A stretch of 64,000 nt of DNA from Congeria kusceri (taxonomy: Eukaryota; Mollusca; Bivalvia; Myida; Dreissenidae), in assembly GCA_027627225.1 (NCBI GenBank), contig JAPFQT010000411.1:35001-99000 (forward strand), written 5' to 3'. The notes beneath the pieces are model-generated. The model ran no database searches. It saw only the letters and a program-made list of their open reading frames with translations, and was not told the origin of the DNA. Shown here piece after piece: positions 33,835-46,534 of the stretch. Made by a program: the position numbers and the translations under genes. Numbering within the stretch: position 1 is the first letter of the stretch; each line of letters begins with the position of its first letter.

Positions 33835-35011
33835 TTAAGAAACAATTATCAATTTATAGTTGTTTATCGGCCAATAAACAATGATTTGGAGTTCTGATGC
33901 AAAGGAATTAAACCACAAGTGCATTATCCGAGTTGTTTAATAGCCACGCATAAGAACGACAAAGAATTGTTATCGGTCTATAAACAAAGACACTGCGAAA
34001 ATTACTTCGATTCTAACATGATTTGACATACAGTTGAACCTTGTCATCTCGACCTCGGTTCAGTCGATTTTCCGGTTAAGTCGAAGTAGAGACATATTCC
34101 TGATTGTCCATCTTATTTCATATAAAATATTGTTGTTTATCTCGAAGTTTTTAACTCGAAATATCGGATAAGGCAAAGTGAATTTCATTCCCTTGCTGTA
34201 TTTTCACATGTATTATTGTGAGTTTATCTCGAAGTGTCAACACGTTCTGCAGCTTAAACCCGATAATAGCCTAATGGCAGATCCCTGTCAAAGTTGTTCA
34301 CACATTGCATACATGTTAGCCCGTGTTCGCTAAAAGTCTTTGATCTGGGTTGCGTGCGCTTTAATTTCACTATTTGTTAATTGATGGCGACATCACTGGA
34401 AGCATTGGCGGAACAGTCAGAAGATTCCTCGAGCAGCTGCTAGGTAGCGAAGATATGATCAACAGAAAAAACTTTCTGTTCAACACCCTCTCCAAACAGA
34501 AAGACATAACTTTGTAAATAAAAACTGACTTTCTCGCTATGCGTACTATGTTATTTGTGCTATGATTCATATGGTTGTTTATGTCATGCTTTGATGTGTA
34601 TGTTTAACTTATGTTTTGTGCTGAAATGTAAATTGCATTTGTTACATTTATAAATGTAATAATCAAATAAAATACTAAAATAGTATCGGTAATTTTAATG
34701 ATAATATCATCTTTATTATAATGACAGCCAAAACGTAAGCATTGACAAACAGTTAAATGTAACCCAATGCTACTTTCACAACGTTCGAGTTCAGATAAAT
34801 CGAACTACGGATATCTCGAAGTCGCTATTGCATTCCCGTCAACTTCTAGATAACGAGGTTCAGCTGTATGTTTTTGCAATTGTAATTGGAACTACTTTTT
34901 ACTCTGCTCTGCTCAGAATTGGGAATTCTTTTTGTGTCGTTTATTGGGTAGTTTAACAATGATAATTGTGTTCTTTGCCCATAGAAAAATTAGCGAGTAT
35001 CATGTTAGAAT
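33835..35011 (+). mobile_element. Palindromic MITE, copy 12, split by a nested element
   Basis: The left part is 33835-34030 (TTAAGAAACAATTATC to GATTTGACATA). The right part is 34867-35011 (TATGTTTTTGCAATTG to ATCATGTTAGAAT). Removing the insert and one TA restores GATTTGACATATGTTTTTGC, which matches intact copies such as 63979-64000. Both modules are present. Confidence 0.85.
34031..34866. mobile_element. Tigger/pogo-like non-autonomous element
   Basis: The ends read inward as CAGTTGAACCTTGTCATCTC and CAGCTGAACCTCGTTATCTA, and TA is duplicated on both sides (34029-34030 and 34867-34868). CAGTTGAACC-type termini with a TA target are characteristic of pogo/Tigger elements. GTTTATCTCGAAG-like subterminal repeats lie inside. 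The 836-bp interior has no intact transposase; a 66-codon minus frame at 34370-34570 is not recognisable. Confidence 0.75.
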
Positions 35012-35135
35012 ACACTTTCTATCATAACAACATTTAGTTTTATGTCACTTTATCAAAGGCCCCTACTCAAACTGAAAGAAACATAACCCAACATTTGTCC
35101 TCTAAAATAACTAGATGCCTGTTGGCAAAATGTCG

Positions 35136-35862
35136 AGCCATTGTCAATAGAGCCACTTGTATTGTAGTTATTTAACATCTCATTTTCTAACAAGCAGATC
35201 TTCTCCTTTGACCTCTAAGCGTGACCTTGACGCTAGGGAAACAGGTCTTGCATGCAACATGCCATCTCCACATGGTGACCATTTGAGGCAACTTATTTTA
35301 AAATTGCCTGATGAATGATAAAGTTACAGTCCGGACAAGCTGTATTACGCCCATGTTTGACCTTTGACCTTTAAGTGTCACCTTGACCTTTGAGCTAGGG
35401 ACACAGGTCTTGCGAGCGACACGTCGTCTCCACATGGTGAACATTTGTGGCAAGTTATTTTAAAAATGCCTGATGAATGAGGACGTTACAGTCCTGACAA
35501 GATCGGACGGACGGACGCATTCATTTACGCACATACACTGAACTGCCATTGTGTCAACTAAGTTGAGCTGACCGCAGGCGGGCTCAACAAACAACAATAT
35601 ATTAACATAGTGTCTTAAAGATTGGATCGCAAAGTCAGCGTAAACTAGACCACCGTGAAATAAAAGTATTTAACGTTTTATACACATCTACAAGTACACT
35701 ACCAATAACGCCAATTCATATGGTTGTGTTTTGTCTGCACTGTTTACCAGTAAATTGCGTATTACAATGCACAGGTTCAAAGATGTTGTATTGGCCGAGT
35801 ACACTTATTGATGATCACACGCACAATTCAGAACATTTGCAATGTGGTCTGGAAAATAATGA
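35136..35862 (+). repeat. 727-bp tandem duplication, copy 1
   Basis: The next unit, 35863-36598, repeats this one in direct orientation at high identity, about 95 percent by eye. It carries AGCAGATCTTCTCCTTTGAC, the TGACCTTTGACCT motif at 35358-35370, GATCGGACGGACGGACGC and a CTGCAGGCGGGCTCAA-like border. It then continues into non-repeat-like sequence containing TTGCACTGTTTACCAG-like text. Confidence 0.88.
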
Positions 35863-36598
35863 GCCCATTGTCAATATAGCAACTTGTATTGTAGTTATTT
35901 AACATCTCATTTTCTAACAAGCAGATCTTCTCCTTTGACCTCTAAGCGTGACCTTGATGCTAGGGAAACAGGTCTTGCATGCAACATGCCATCTCCACAT
36001 GGTGACCATTTGAGGCAACTTATTTTAAAATTGCCTGATGAATGATAAAGTTACAGTCCGGACAAGCTGTATTACGCCCATGTTTGACCTTTGACCTTTA
36101 AGTGTCACCTTGACCTTTGAGCTAGGGACACAGGTCTTGCGCGCGACACGCCGTCTCCACATGGTGAACATTTGTTATTTTAAAATTGCCTGATGAATGA
36201 GGAAGTTACAGTCCTGACAAGATCGGACGGACGGACGCATTCATTTACGCACATACACTGAACTGCCATTGTGTCAACTAAGTCGAGCTGACCGCAGGCG
36301 GGCTCAAAAAAAAAAAAAATATTACCATAGGGTCTTAAAGATTGGATCGCAAAGTCAGCGCAAACTAGACCACCGTGAAATAAAAGTATTTTACAGCTAA
36401 CGTTTTATTCCACATCTTCAAGTACACTATCAATAACGCCAATTCATATGGTTGTGTTTTGTCTGCACTGTTTACCAGTAAATTGCGTATTACAATGCAC
36501 AGGTTGAAAGATGGTGTATTGGCCGGGTACACTTATTGATGATCACACGCACATGTTCTGTATTCACAACATTTGCAATGTGGTCTAGAAAATAATGA
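35863..36598 (+). repeat. 727-bp tandem duplication, copy 2
   Basis: A direct copy of 35136-35862 with a few indels, such as loss of GGCAAG before TTATTTTAAAATTG, a longer A run near 36307 and GTTCTGTATTCAC inserted near the end. Confidence 0.88.
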
Positions 36599-37008
36599 TG
36601 GCAGCTTTTTTATGTATCCTTAGGAATGAAAAATATTGAATTTACCTTAAGTTCGCAATAAATCTATGATAATATAATGACGGACACAGGGCTATAAGAA
36701 AATACCTACTTCTGCGACATGTCGTGTCAAACTTGCATGTGCAATTAATTTTTTTTTGTTTCATACAATAAGAAATATTTTTAAAATTTGAATTGCGAGT
36801 TACCTTTTGTTTCATACTTTACAGGCTAACTCATTTTTAGTATATGCTACTTTAACTGCATGTAATTAAAGGGACTTGTTCACAGATTTTCGCATTTTTT
36901 GAAGTATGCAATTAAATGTCTTAACTTGACAGATTTAAGCATCGGAATTAAAAAGCTCAAGTATAATAACAAGAAAAGTATTTAGAAAAAAGAAAGAAAA
37001 GAAAAACA
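36599..37008. other. Spacer without a gene
   Basis: AT-rich sequence; nothing supported. Confidence 0.4.
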
Positions 37009-40000
37009 AGAGAGCCATAAGGCCCTAGGTCGCTCACCTGAGGGGCTAAGGAACTACTGTTCTGAGCAAGTTTTATGGTGATTCGGCTATAAATGTGGCC
37101 TCTAGAGTGTTCAAAAGTTTTTTTTCGGAATTTTGCCTGGTGACCTAGTTTTTGACCTCACACAGGCTGTCAACCAAGTTGTACAGAAAATATAGGAACA
37201 ATATAGGAATATTTTCACCTAAAATATAGGACCTTTTGACGATTCTTTGGACAAAATATAGGAATTTTATGGTAAAAATACTTCATTTAAATGAAAATAT
37301 GGGATCATATTCTAGCCTGATAAGTCTTTCAGCTCATGTTTTAATGAACAAATTATTTGCTTAACATGTTCATGCTCATCAATTGGCAACTGAGACATGT
37401 ATGCTATGACCTAACAATAATCTGAGTATTTAAGTTTGATGCGAGCGAAGCAAGCGAGAAAAAAATCAACATATAGGTTCTTGATATACTGTTCATGAAC
37501 CAATTTCAGGCGCGTGACTGACCAAATTTCGCAAAAATATAGGAAAAAATTGACCAGTTTCGAACGTGTCCCAGAAATCATTTGGACAAATGTTGTTAGC
37601 ATGTTTCATGACGACTGGGCTATAAATGTGGCATCTAGAGTATTCACATGCTTTTTTTTCATTTTGTCAGGGTGACCTAGTTTTTGACCCAACATGAACT
37701 AGTTTCAAACTCGTCCGTGAAATCATTGAACAAGTTTCAAGAATATTGTGACTTCTAGAGTGTTCACAAGCACTTTCTTCAATTTGCCCTAGTGAACTCG
37801 TCCAAGATATTATTGAAACAAATGTTCTGAGCGAGTTTCAAGAAAATTGGGTAAACAATATGACTTCAAGAACGTTCACAAGCTTTTTATTCAATTCGAC
37901 CTAGTGATCTAGTTTTTTACTCCACATGACCCAGTTTCGAACTCGTCGGAGATATCATTAGAACAAATGTTCTGGGCAAGTTTCATAAAGAGTGGGCAAT
38001 AAATGTGGCTTCTTGAGTGTTCACAAGCTTTTTAAAGTTTTCAATATAGCCATATAAGGAAAACTGCCCGGTCCCCTGGCGGCCATGTTTTTCAATGAAG
38101 CGGAACCATTTTTGAACTTGGCTGAGATATCATAGGAACAAATGTTCTGAGCAAGTTTTATGATGATTGGGCAAAAGATGTGACTCCTACAGTGTTCACT
38201 AGCTTTTTCTAAAGCCATATAAGAAAAACTGCTCCGCCCCCTGGTGGCCATGTTTTTCAACGGAGAGGAACCATTTTCGAACTAGGCCGTGATATCATAA
38301 CAAGATTGCCATAAGGCCCTAGGTCGCTCACCTGAGGGGCTAAAGAACTACTCTTTAAAGCAAGTTTCATGAAGATTTGGCTAAAAATGTGGCCTCTAGA
38401 GTGTTCACAAGCTTCTTTTTCAATTTGCCCTGGTGACCTAGCTTTTGACCCCATGTGACCTGGTTTCGAATGTGTCTCAGATATCATTTGGACAAATGTT
38501 CTGAGCAAGTTTCATGATGATTGGCTTATAAATGTGGCATCTAGAGTATTCACAGGCTTTTTTCTGAAATTTGCCCTGGTGACCAAGTTTGACCCAACAT
38601 GAGCTAGTTTCAAACTCGTCAGAGATATCATTGAAACAAATGATCTGAGCAAGTTTCAAGAATATTGGGCAAAAAATGTCACTTTTTGAGTGTTTACAAG
38701 CTTTTTTTTCAATTTGCCCTAGTGACCTACTTTTTGACCCCACATGACCCAGTTTTGAACTCATCTCAGGTATCATAGGGACAAATGTTCTGGGCAAGTT
38801 TCAAGAAGATTGGGCAATAAATGTGGCCCTTAGAGTGTTCACAAGCTTTTTAATTTTCAATATAGCTAGGTATATAAGGTAAACTGCCCCGCCCCGTGGC
38901 AGCCATGTTTTTTAAACAGAGTGGAACCATTTTCGAACTCGGCTAAGATATCATAAGAACAAATGTTCTGAGCAAGTTTCATATTGATTGGGCAAAAAAT
39001 GTGACTTCTAGAGTGTTAACAAGCTTTTTCTTTAGCCATTTAAGGAAAACTGCTCCGCCCCCTGGTGGCCGTGTTTTTCAACAGAGCGGAACATTTTCGA
39101 AAGCGACCAAGATATCATAAGAACAAATATTCTGAGCAAGTTTCATGTTGATTGGGCAAAAAATGTGCTTTCTAGGGTGTTCACAACCTTTTTCTTCAAT
39201 TTGACCTAGTGACCTAGTTTTTGAACCCACATGACCAAGTTTCGAATTCAACCGAGAAATCATTGGGACAAATGTTCTGGGCAAGTTTCATGAAGATTGA
39301 GCAATAAATGTGGCCTCTAGAGTGTTCACAAGCTTGTCAAAGTTTTAAATATAGCCATATAAGGAAAACTGCCCCACCCTGTGGCAGCCATGTTTTTCAA
39401 CGGACTGAAACAATTTTCGAACTCAGCTGAGATATCATAAGAACAAGTGTTCTGAGCAAGTTTCATGTCGATTGGACAAAAAATGTGACTTCTAGAGTGT
39501 TCACAAGCTTTTTCTATAGCCATATAAGGAAAACTGCCCCGGCCCCTGGCAGCCATGTTTTCCAATGGAGCAGAACCATTTTCCAAGTCGGCCGAGATAT
39601 CATAAAAACAAATATTCTGAGCAAGTTTCGTGAAGATTGGTTAAAAAATGTCACTTCTAGAGTGTTCACAAACTTTTTTTATAGCCATATAAGGAAAACT
39701 GCCCCACCCCCTGGCGGCCATGTTTTTAAAAGGACCGGAGCCATTATCGAACTCGGCCAAGATATCATTAGAACAAATGTTCTGAGTAAGTTTCATGTGT
39801 TCACAAACTTTTTCTTCAATTTGACATCGTGACCTAGTTTCTGACCCCACATGACCCAGTCTCAACCTTGGCTACAATATCATTGGGACAAATGTTCTGG
39901 GCAAGTTTCATGAAGATTGGCCAATAAATGTGGCTTCTAGGTAAATGCTGACGTCGCATGACAAACAAACGGCAATCACAAAAGCCCACCGCGAGCACGT

Positions 40001-40017
40001 TGTGCTCAGGTGAGCTA
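37009..40017 (+). repeat. 3-kb repeat array with inverted ends
   Basis: The block opens AGAGCCATAAGGCCCTAGG plus TCGCTCACCTGAGG and closes GCGAGCACGTTGTGCTCAGG plus TGAGCTAAAA. GCTCACCTGAG at the start is therefore inverted as CTCAGGTGAGC at the end. A second opening lies at about 38300-38340. Units of roughly 150-300 bp share ACAAATGTTCTGAGCAAGTT, TAGAGTGTTCACAAGCTTTT, ATATAAGGAAAACTGCCCC and GGCGGCCATGTTTTTCAA. Minus-strand open frames of 68-106 codons repeat one another and are artefacts. Confidence 0.85.
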
Positions 40018-40850
40018 AAAATAACAATAGAACAATAATCACATAATGACGTCAACAATGCATATTACGTAAATGATTAAATTTAATTTATATAAGATAA
40101 ACATACATCATTCATATAGAACAGAAAATTAATAGGAAAAGAAACGTACAAACATGCATGAACATGAGAAAAGGCAATACACAATGAATATAATATATAA
40201 ATATGAATCATATAGCTAATACCAGTTAAGATTTTAGTCGTAAAGTTTTCACTAAATTCACGATCACAATGAAAATGCGGAAATTAACGACACTAATATA
40301 TAAGCAAAGATCCATCTTTAAAGCTGTCAAATCACAGCAAAAATTCTCAGCTATTCTTAATTTTTAATAGTTCAAATACAAGTATTTATACAACAATACA
40401 GTGTCATGTTTTCAAGTAATTGAACAAATAAATTTCTAACATGTACGTAGAAATGACAGCCAGTCTAAAAATAGCAAGTGTCATGTACATGTATATTTAT
40501 GTACAAACATTAACTTCTAAACAAAAATAGTTTTTGTCATTTTGGCATACAGTATATGTTAACTGGTTGAGTTGTGTAAAATGCAACAGCAATTATGTAA
40601 GACACAGACGGTAGAATATAATTCACAATGTCCAAAACTACACTGTTATTTTAAGATAAAAATATTGTGTATACAAACATACTGTAGATCCTAAACCACA
40701 ATTGTGTTTTGAAACATAACACAATACACAATACATAAATTTGAAAAATAATACATTACACAATACATCAGTTTCAATATAAATACATAATGTCATTTTA
40801 AGATAACCATATTTGTTATTATACAAATGTCTGATACATGTAAAAGTAAT
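40018..40850 (-). other. Probable 3' UTR and downstream of the B-box/NHL gene
   Basis: No repeat family is recognised. The stretch nearest 40850 should be the 3' UTR. I see no canonical AATAAA on the minus strand here, only the variant ATTAAA near 40363-40368. Confidence 0.35.
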
Positions 40851-43800
40851 CTATTGCAGTTTGAACAGCAGGATGTTGTTGTTGACATCTTGTCCCACAA
40901 TGATGGAGGCTGTGTGCCTGTTGTAGCAGACTGACTCTGGGACCCCCACTACATCCCTGTCTGTAGCCAGAGTGGCCAGCTTCTTCCTGCCCTCCCTGTC
41001 CACCTGTATGATAGTGTGGGACTCCAATCCACCAACCAACACCTGGCCTGCAGGTGTCACATGTACAGCACGTGGGAGTCGTAGTTCAGGGCCCTCCAAT
41101 GTAGAGAGTACTGACCCGTCCCTGGCCAGGGTGAGGAGCTTGTGCTGGGGCCAGTTGGTGATGTATAACCGATCCCCAGTGGGACTCACAGCACACCTGT
41201 CTACTGCAAAACAGAGTCACATCAAGATATTAAATTACTTTAAATGTTTAATAATGTTAATACACAAACTGCAGTGACATCGTATTATTAATGCGTTTTA
41301 AACAGACAATTACGCATCTTAAAGATCTGCATAAAATCCAATAATAATAAATATTTTAGTGTGACAGGAAGGTTCTGTATCAGTTTATTGCCTTAAAGTT
41401 TGACACGTTGACTGGTGAGTTAGAATTGAAGTCTACCACAATTACGCGGATGGAAACGATTACGCGGTACAGTGAACATGTACGCATGAATGTGTAACTA
41501 TATGCAGTAATAACGGATTTCCTATACATGTATACATGAATGTGTCAGCTGATGCAACTATGGCATATGCAGTATTAATAGATTTTCTATACGTGTATAC
41601 ATGATTACTGACATCTGTGTTATTCTATAGCTGACACAGGCTGACATATTTATAACATGTACATGTACATTATAATAACAGAAGTTAAGCTTTTACGACA
41701 GGAAATATGTTTCAAAACAACCTTAAATAAAACTTTTCACTCTTGTTCTTCTACACAAGTAACAAAAGCCAGTTGTCATTTAAACCGTTTTAAAAATACA
41801 ATTCTATTAATTTAACAAATTTCAACTACAACAATTTAAAGTTTATTTACTTCATATAACGTTTGGAAACACGATGAATTATGAAACAATAATGCATGTA
41901 TATTTACTTGAAAACCACGAAATATAAACAGCAGGTCACAGAGTGTGTCATTGATTTGCACTCACTGTCTATTTATAGACATGCCATGAAGTCAGGAGTG
42001 ACAGTCAAAATGCTTGATTACTCATATATATAAATCAATAATATTGATAATCATTCTTTACCGCTGTTGTAATAATAAATTGACACATGTACATTCTACA
42101 ACTATGCAGTCTTACAATTACTTTATGATACATATTTCTAATAATATCCGGATGAACCCGCCATGATTCTAACCTGTAAGACTATCTGATGTATCCTCAC
42201 ACAGCTTGCTGACCAGTTTCCCACTCAGCGTGTACTTGTACAGTGCAGTAAGATCAGTGACATACAGCTCCCCCTGGTGGTGGGCGATACCTACACAGTG
42301 ATGTTGTAACTGAAGCTTCCTGCCCTTCACCAGCTGCCCATTGTTGACAGAGATAAACTGGATCTCATGTGTGTTAGCATCATTCACAGTAACAGCAACT
42401 TCACTGTGTGTTATATGACATATGTCCAGTGGTTCAGTAGACACATCACAATGAGTAAGCACCCTATACTGCTGGTCCAGCAGCTTTAATTTCTTATTCC
42501 TGCTGTCTACAACAAGAATCTGGCCATCAGGGAGAACACATATGCCACTGATACAGCATCGTGATGAATCACTCGGTATGCTCACATTATACTTAGACTT
42601 TCCTTTAACAGTCAATACTTGGTCTGGGTTTCCCTGCACTGTCAATGGCTGGGTACTGTGTACAATCCTCCCCAGACCTGACAGTTTGGACAAGTACTGC
42701 TCAATGTCACTGTTAGGCTGGAATGTTAGTGAATGTTCAACCAGAACAGAGTTCTCTCGCATATATGTTTCAGACTGTTGTATTTTATCATTACATTTCT
42801 TGCTCACTATGAAGGAGAGTTCCTCTTTGCTCTTATCACTTATGTCCTGTATGGCCTCATGAAGTTTTTTCAATTGATCCCGAAGTCTGATGCAGTTCTC
42901 AACATCTGTCTTGAGAGAAGCTCGGAGGCTCGTCAGTGTTGCTTTCATTTCATTCAAGGTGTTCGTTTCTATCTCGTCTAAAGCTGCATTTATTTTTCGG
43001 CGTGTTTCTCTGACATATCGTAATTGTTCATCATATGACCCCTGCACAGACTGCATGCAGGCCTCCTGTTTCTTCTGCAGGCTTTTCATTACTTCCAGAA
43101 TAGTTCGGAGCGAGCCAGAAAGTTGCTGCAGGTCAGTGGACTGTGTTTTGACTGACTCAGAAATGAGTGTCACTTTAGTGCACAGTCTGAAAAACAAAAC
43201 GACAGTATATATATTAAAGCACAAATAGATGAAATTAAATTTATATTCAGACAAGATGACAATTCTTATTTCAAAGCATGTACGATGGGAATGTCATATA
43301 TACAATAACAAGAGCCGTCAGTAAAACAGTTACGCCCCATCTCTGTTAAAAGCAAATCATTAAAATATAAAGTTTGGTGAGGATTGGATGAAAACTGTTG
43401 GACATTTAAAGTCTATACTGATAAAAAGGCCAATTTTAGATCAATCAAGGGCCAAACCTCTGTACTTCCTGGGGTAATTTGGCTGATTATTTTTCCTGTT
43501 TTTTTTGTCTGAAGATTGGATGAAAACTGTTGAACTTATAGAGCGGAAATGTCTAACTAGAACTCCGTGAGTCGGATGTGTGGCCTGACGCAGCATAACT
43601 CAAGTACAATAACAGCAATTATGCCGAAACTTAACTTAACATTCCTTTTATGCCTTTTCATAATGATTGCACAAAAACCTCAAGTTACTGTCTGAACAAG
43701 TCTTATTTAAACTTTTTTTTTAAAAGGGGCATAACTCAAGTACGATAAGAGGGAATATGCCGAATATCAAACTTAACCTTTTATGCCTACTAACACTTCC

Positions 43801-45398
43801 CTAAAGTTTCATAGTGATTCGACAAAATCTTCTCAAGTTATTGTCTGCAAACAACTGCAGGGGACGCCGCTGACAATGCTGCCACCGCCAAAAGTACCCC
43901 CTATATGTCGCTTTTTAGGCGACACAAAAATGCCAATTTTAGATCATTCAAGAACCATAACTCAATAATTCCTAGGCGATTTGGCTGATTCTCGAATTTG
44001 GTAGAGATATTATGGCCTGAAACATTTTCATGAAGTTTGGTGAGGATTGGACGAAAATTGTTTGACTTAGCAGAAAGAAAAGTGGTCTACCGACCGACAC
44101 ACCGACATTAGCAAACCAATATACCCCGCTATTTCTGATGGGGGGCATAATTAGATGCACTCAATGTCCATTTTGTAAATAGTACACATGTATAATGAAT
44201 TTTCTTCAAGCTTCACTATTGAACATGGAGAATACAAATAAATAGAGTCGGATTAATACATTGACTACTTTGTTTGAGGATAAGTGCAGAAAGCGCAGTA
44301 ATGCATGTGTAACTGATAAAAAGCTGAGGAAAATTACCCTAAAACTGACCTTGATGAATAAATTATATCTTACAAATCTGTTACAGTAAATACATTAGAT
44401 TCGTTACTTGAATCAATTTAACAGTGGTGTAAGATTATGCCACTGTGAGACTGTGAATACAGTAATACGATTAAATTAAATGAATGAACATGTTAAACAC
44501 ATACCCAAACAACACCTAGTATAAATATAGGAAACACTCCACGTGCAAATTAATGCTAGACTTCAATAGAGTCAGGTTCATGTGTCGAGGTTTCTGAGCT
44601 ATTTACAGTCAGGTGGTAATACAGTAAACCACTTAATACAGTAAACCACCAAAACTCATTAAACTTCAAAGATATATATTGATCTTACTACCCAGTTATT
44701 CAGTTCATGTGTTAATCATTGGTATCTAGGTAAATACAGGTTGTTTATTATTTTTTATTGGTCTTTACTTGATTACACAGCTAATTACAAGTTTTTATTT
44801 CAATAATGTTTTCAAAGATAAAACTAAATAAAATGTCAATAAACAACTTATTAAAATTTAATATAGTCAAAATAACCAAGACGTCCAAAGTTTGTGATTC
44901 AAAGAATATGTCATTCTTAAAAAAAATGAATAAGATTTTTTAAAATCTGAATTGATCAATGGAAAATACTGAATTAATGAATGGAAAATTATGAACTATG
45001 TTACTGTAACACAGTTTATAGATATTCCAAAAAAATTAGAGCAAACAACATTTTTTGAAATACCTGTGGTTAAGGAAAGCACAATTAGTGCAGCACAGCT
45101 GACTGTGGTCATTGCAGAACATTTCCAATTGTTTATCTCTGTGAACTTCGCATTTCAACAGAAAATCCTCCACCTTCTTTGAAATTGGCCATGTTTTCAT
45201 GTCTCCCCTTCCATAAGGTGAATGTTTTTTAAACAACTGACCATGAAGATGAATACATTTTCCACAGTAAAGCTTTAAACATGTTTCACAGTAAAAATCT
45301 GCGACTACCTCAATAGATTGCTCTTCGCAGATCGAACAACAAAAATCTTTAAATTCATCTGACCCTTTAGCAACAGTAGACATAGAAAATGTCGCCAT
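40851..45398 (-). CDS. RING-less TRIM-like protein: two B-boxes, coiled coil, NHL-type propeller
   Basis: Three coding exons on the minus strand join in phase: 45398-45064, 43186-42174 and 41203-40851. They give 566 residues. Splice sites are CCACAG|GTATTT, TTTTTCAG|A, CTTACAG|GTTAGA and TTTTGCAG|TA. The start ATG at 45398 has A at -3 and G at +4. Residues 20-59 form a B-box 1 type zinc site (CSIC, CETC, CGKC, then His). Residues 83-114 form B-box 2 (CEVH, FCNDH, CTNC, NH). A coiled coil spans about 120-258. From about 300 the chain has propeller blades such as GICVLPDGQILVVDSRNKKL and SPTGDRLYITNWPQHKL. There is no RING before the B-boxes, so direct ubiquitin-ligase activity is unlikely. Family members of this kind are abundant in bivalves and are often linked to immunity or RNA regulation; the role here is unknown. 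It is probably cytoplasmic, as no signal peptide or membrane segment is seen. Confidence 0.88.
43309..44155 (+). repeat. Interspersed repeat in intron 1 of the B-box gene
   Basis: The block opens ACAAGAGCCGTCAGTAAAAC and closes ATTAGCAAACCAATATACCC plus GGGGGGCATAATTA. It contains the AAGTTTGGTGAGGATTGGAT and AAACTGTTGGA units found at 9655-10535. It occupies about half of the 1877-bp intron. Confidence 0.8.
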
Positions 45399-46245
45399 TT
45401 TGCTAACTGACTTTCAACAAACAAAAGTTTCAACTTAAATTCAGCTGAAATATTAATGTCCCAGTATCTCGTTTAAAATAAATTGATAGTCCAGAAAACA
45501 CACATTAAATGCTAGTGTCAATAGTCAAGCAATAAAAAATTTCAAACTGAACAAAAACCAAGATAACCTTCAAATGGCGCTCAGTGGACTGATACAAGTA
45601 AACAGTGTAACTATGTAAACTGTCACATGAGTATTAGGTCACGTGAGTATTGGGTTACATTAAACTTTACACTGCGCCAAAGAAGGTTTGTAGCTGAATT
45701 GTAGGTTACAATAAACTAATTTTTATCACACAGACCAAATGCAGTTGGTTTAAACGTGTACTGATTAATGTCTATATAATGTTTATTACCGGTATGTAAG
45801 AGATTTCCCACACTGACTATTTTATCACAGTTGTCACTTCCTTTTGCCAAAACAGCATACTGACTTGATTTTTGTTCTTTAGTCATTTTAAAACAATTGC
45901 ACTGTTAAAATCTTGCAAGATAGTTCAATTTTCAATAATGAAAATCTAAGGGAGACAACTCCTGTCCTAAAACACTTTAATAGTCTGACCCATATTAATG
46001 ACACTGTCAGTATCAAATGTGGATTCCAACTGATTCTGTGAAGACCCACAATCAAACTTCAAATAAAAAGTCTGAGGCAGCAACTGTAAAAAAAAAAATT
46101 GTATATATTTACCATTTTTACAAGATCAACTTCATTGGAAAGCATCTGAACAATTAATTATGCCCATTTTTTCAAGTTTTTCAACTTCCTTGTAGTGTTT
46201 TCAGAGAACAGGTTGTTTAAAGCAAAATGTTCACAATGAATGACA
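45399..46245. other. Upstream region of the B-box/NHL gene
   Basis: The 5' UTR and promoter should lie here. I see no convincing TATA box at a supported distance and no repeat array. A poly-A run is at 46088-46098. Confidence 0.35.
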
Positions 46246-46534
46246 ATTCTAACATGTCACGTGCAGTTTTCTATGGACAAAGAACAAAATTCACCATTGT
46301 TTAACTATCAATAAACAACCCCCAAAAATACTTCAGAAACTGTAAAATATAGTTTGCATCGTAATTGCAAAAACAATGTTGTTAGGTCATGTTACAATTG
46401 AAATAACTTTCGCATTATCATTGTTTATCGGCTAATAAACACTAACAGCCTTGTGGTTTAATTCATACGCATCAGAACACAAAATCGCTGTTTATTAGCC
46501 AATGAACAACTCTAAATGCAAAAAGATTTCTTAA
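46246..46534 (-). mobile_element. Palindromic MITE, copy 13
   Basis: The copy runs from ATTCTAACATGTCACG to AGATTTCTTAA on the minus strand. Module 2 is complete and the palindrome tip is partly deleted (CACTAACAGCCTTGTGG remains). Confidence 0.75.

Noticed and set aside
38021..40058. Series of minus-strand open frames with similar text
   Set aside because: They repeat one another because they lie on units of one repeat array. They contain no domain.
42542..43228. Plus-strand open frames of 82-112 codons
   Set aside because: They are antisense to exon 2 of the B-box/NHL gene, which has domain and splice support.
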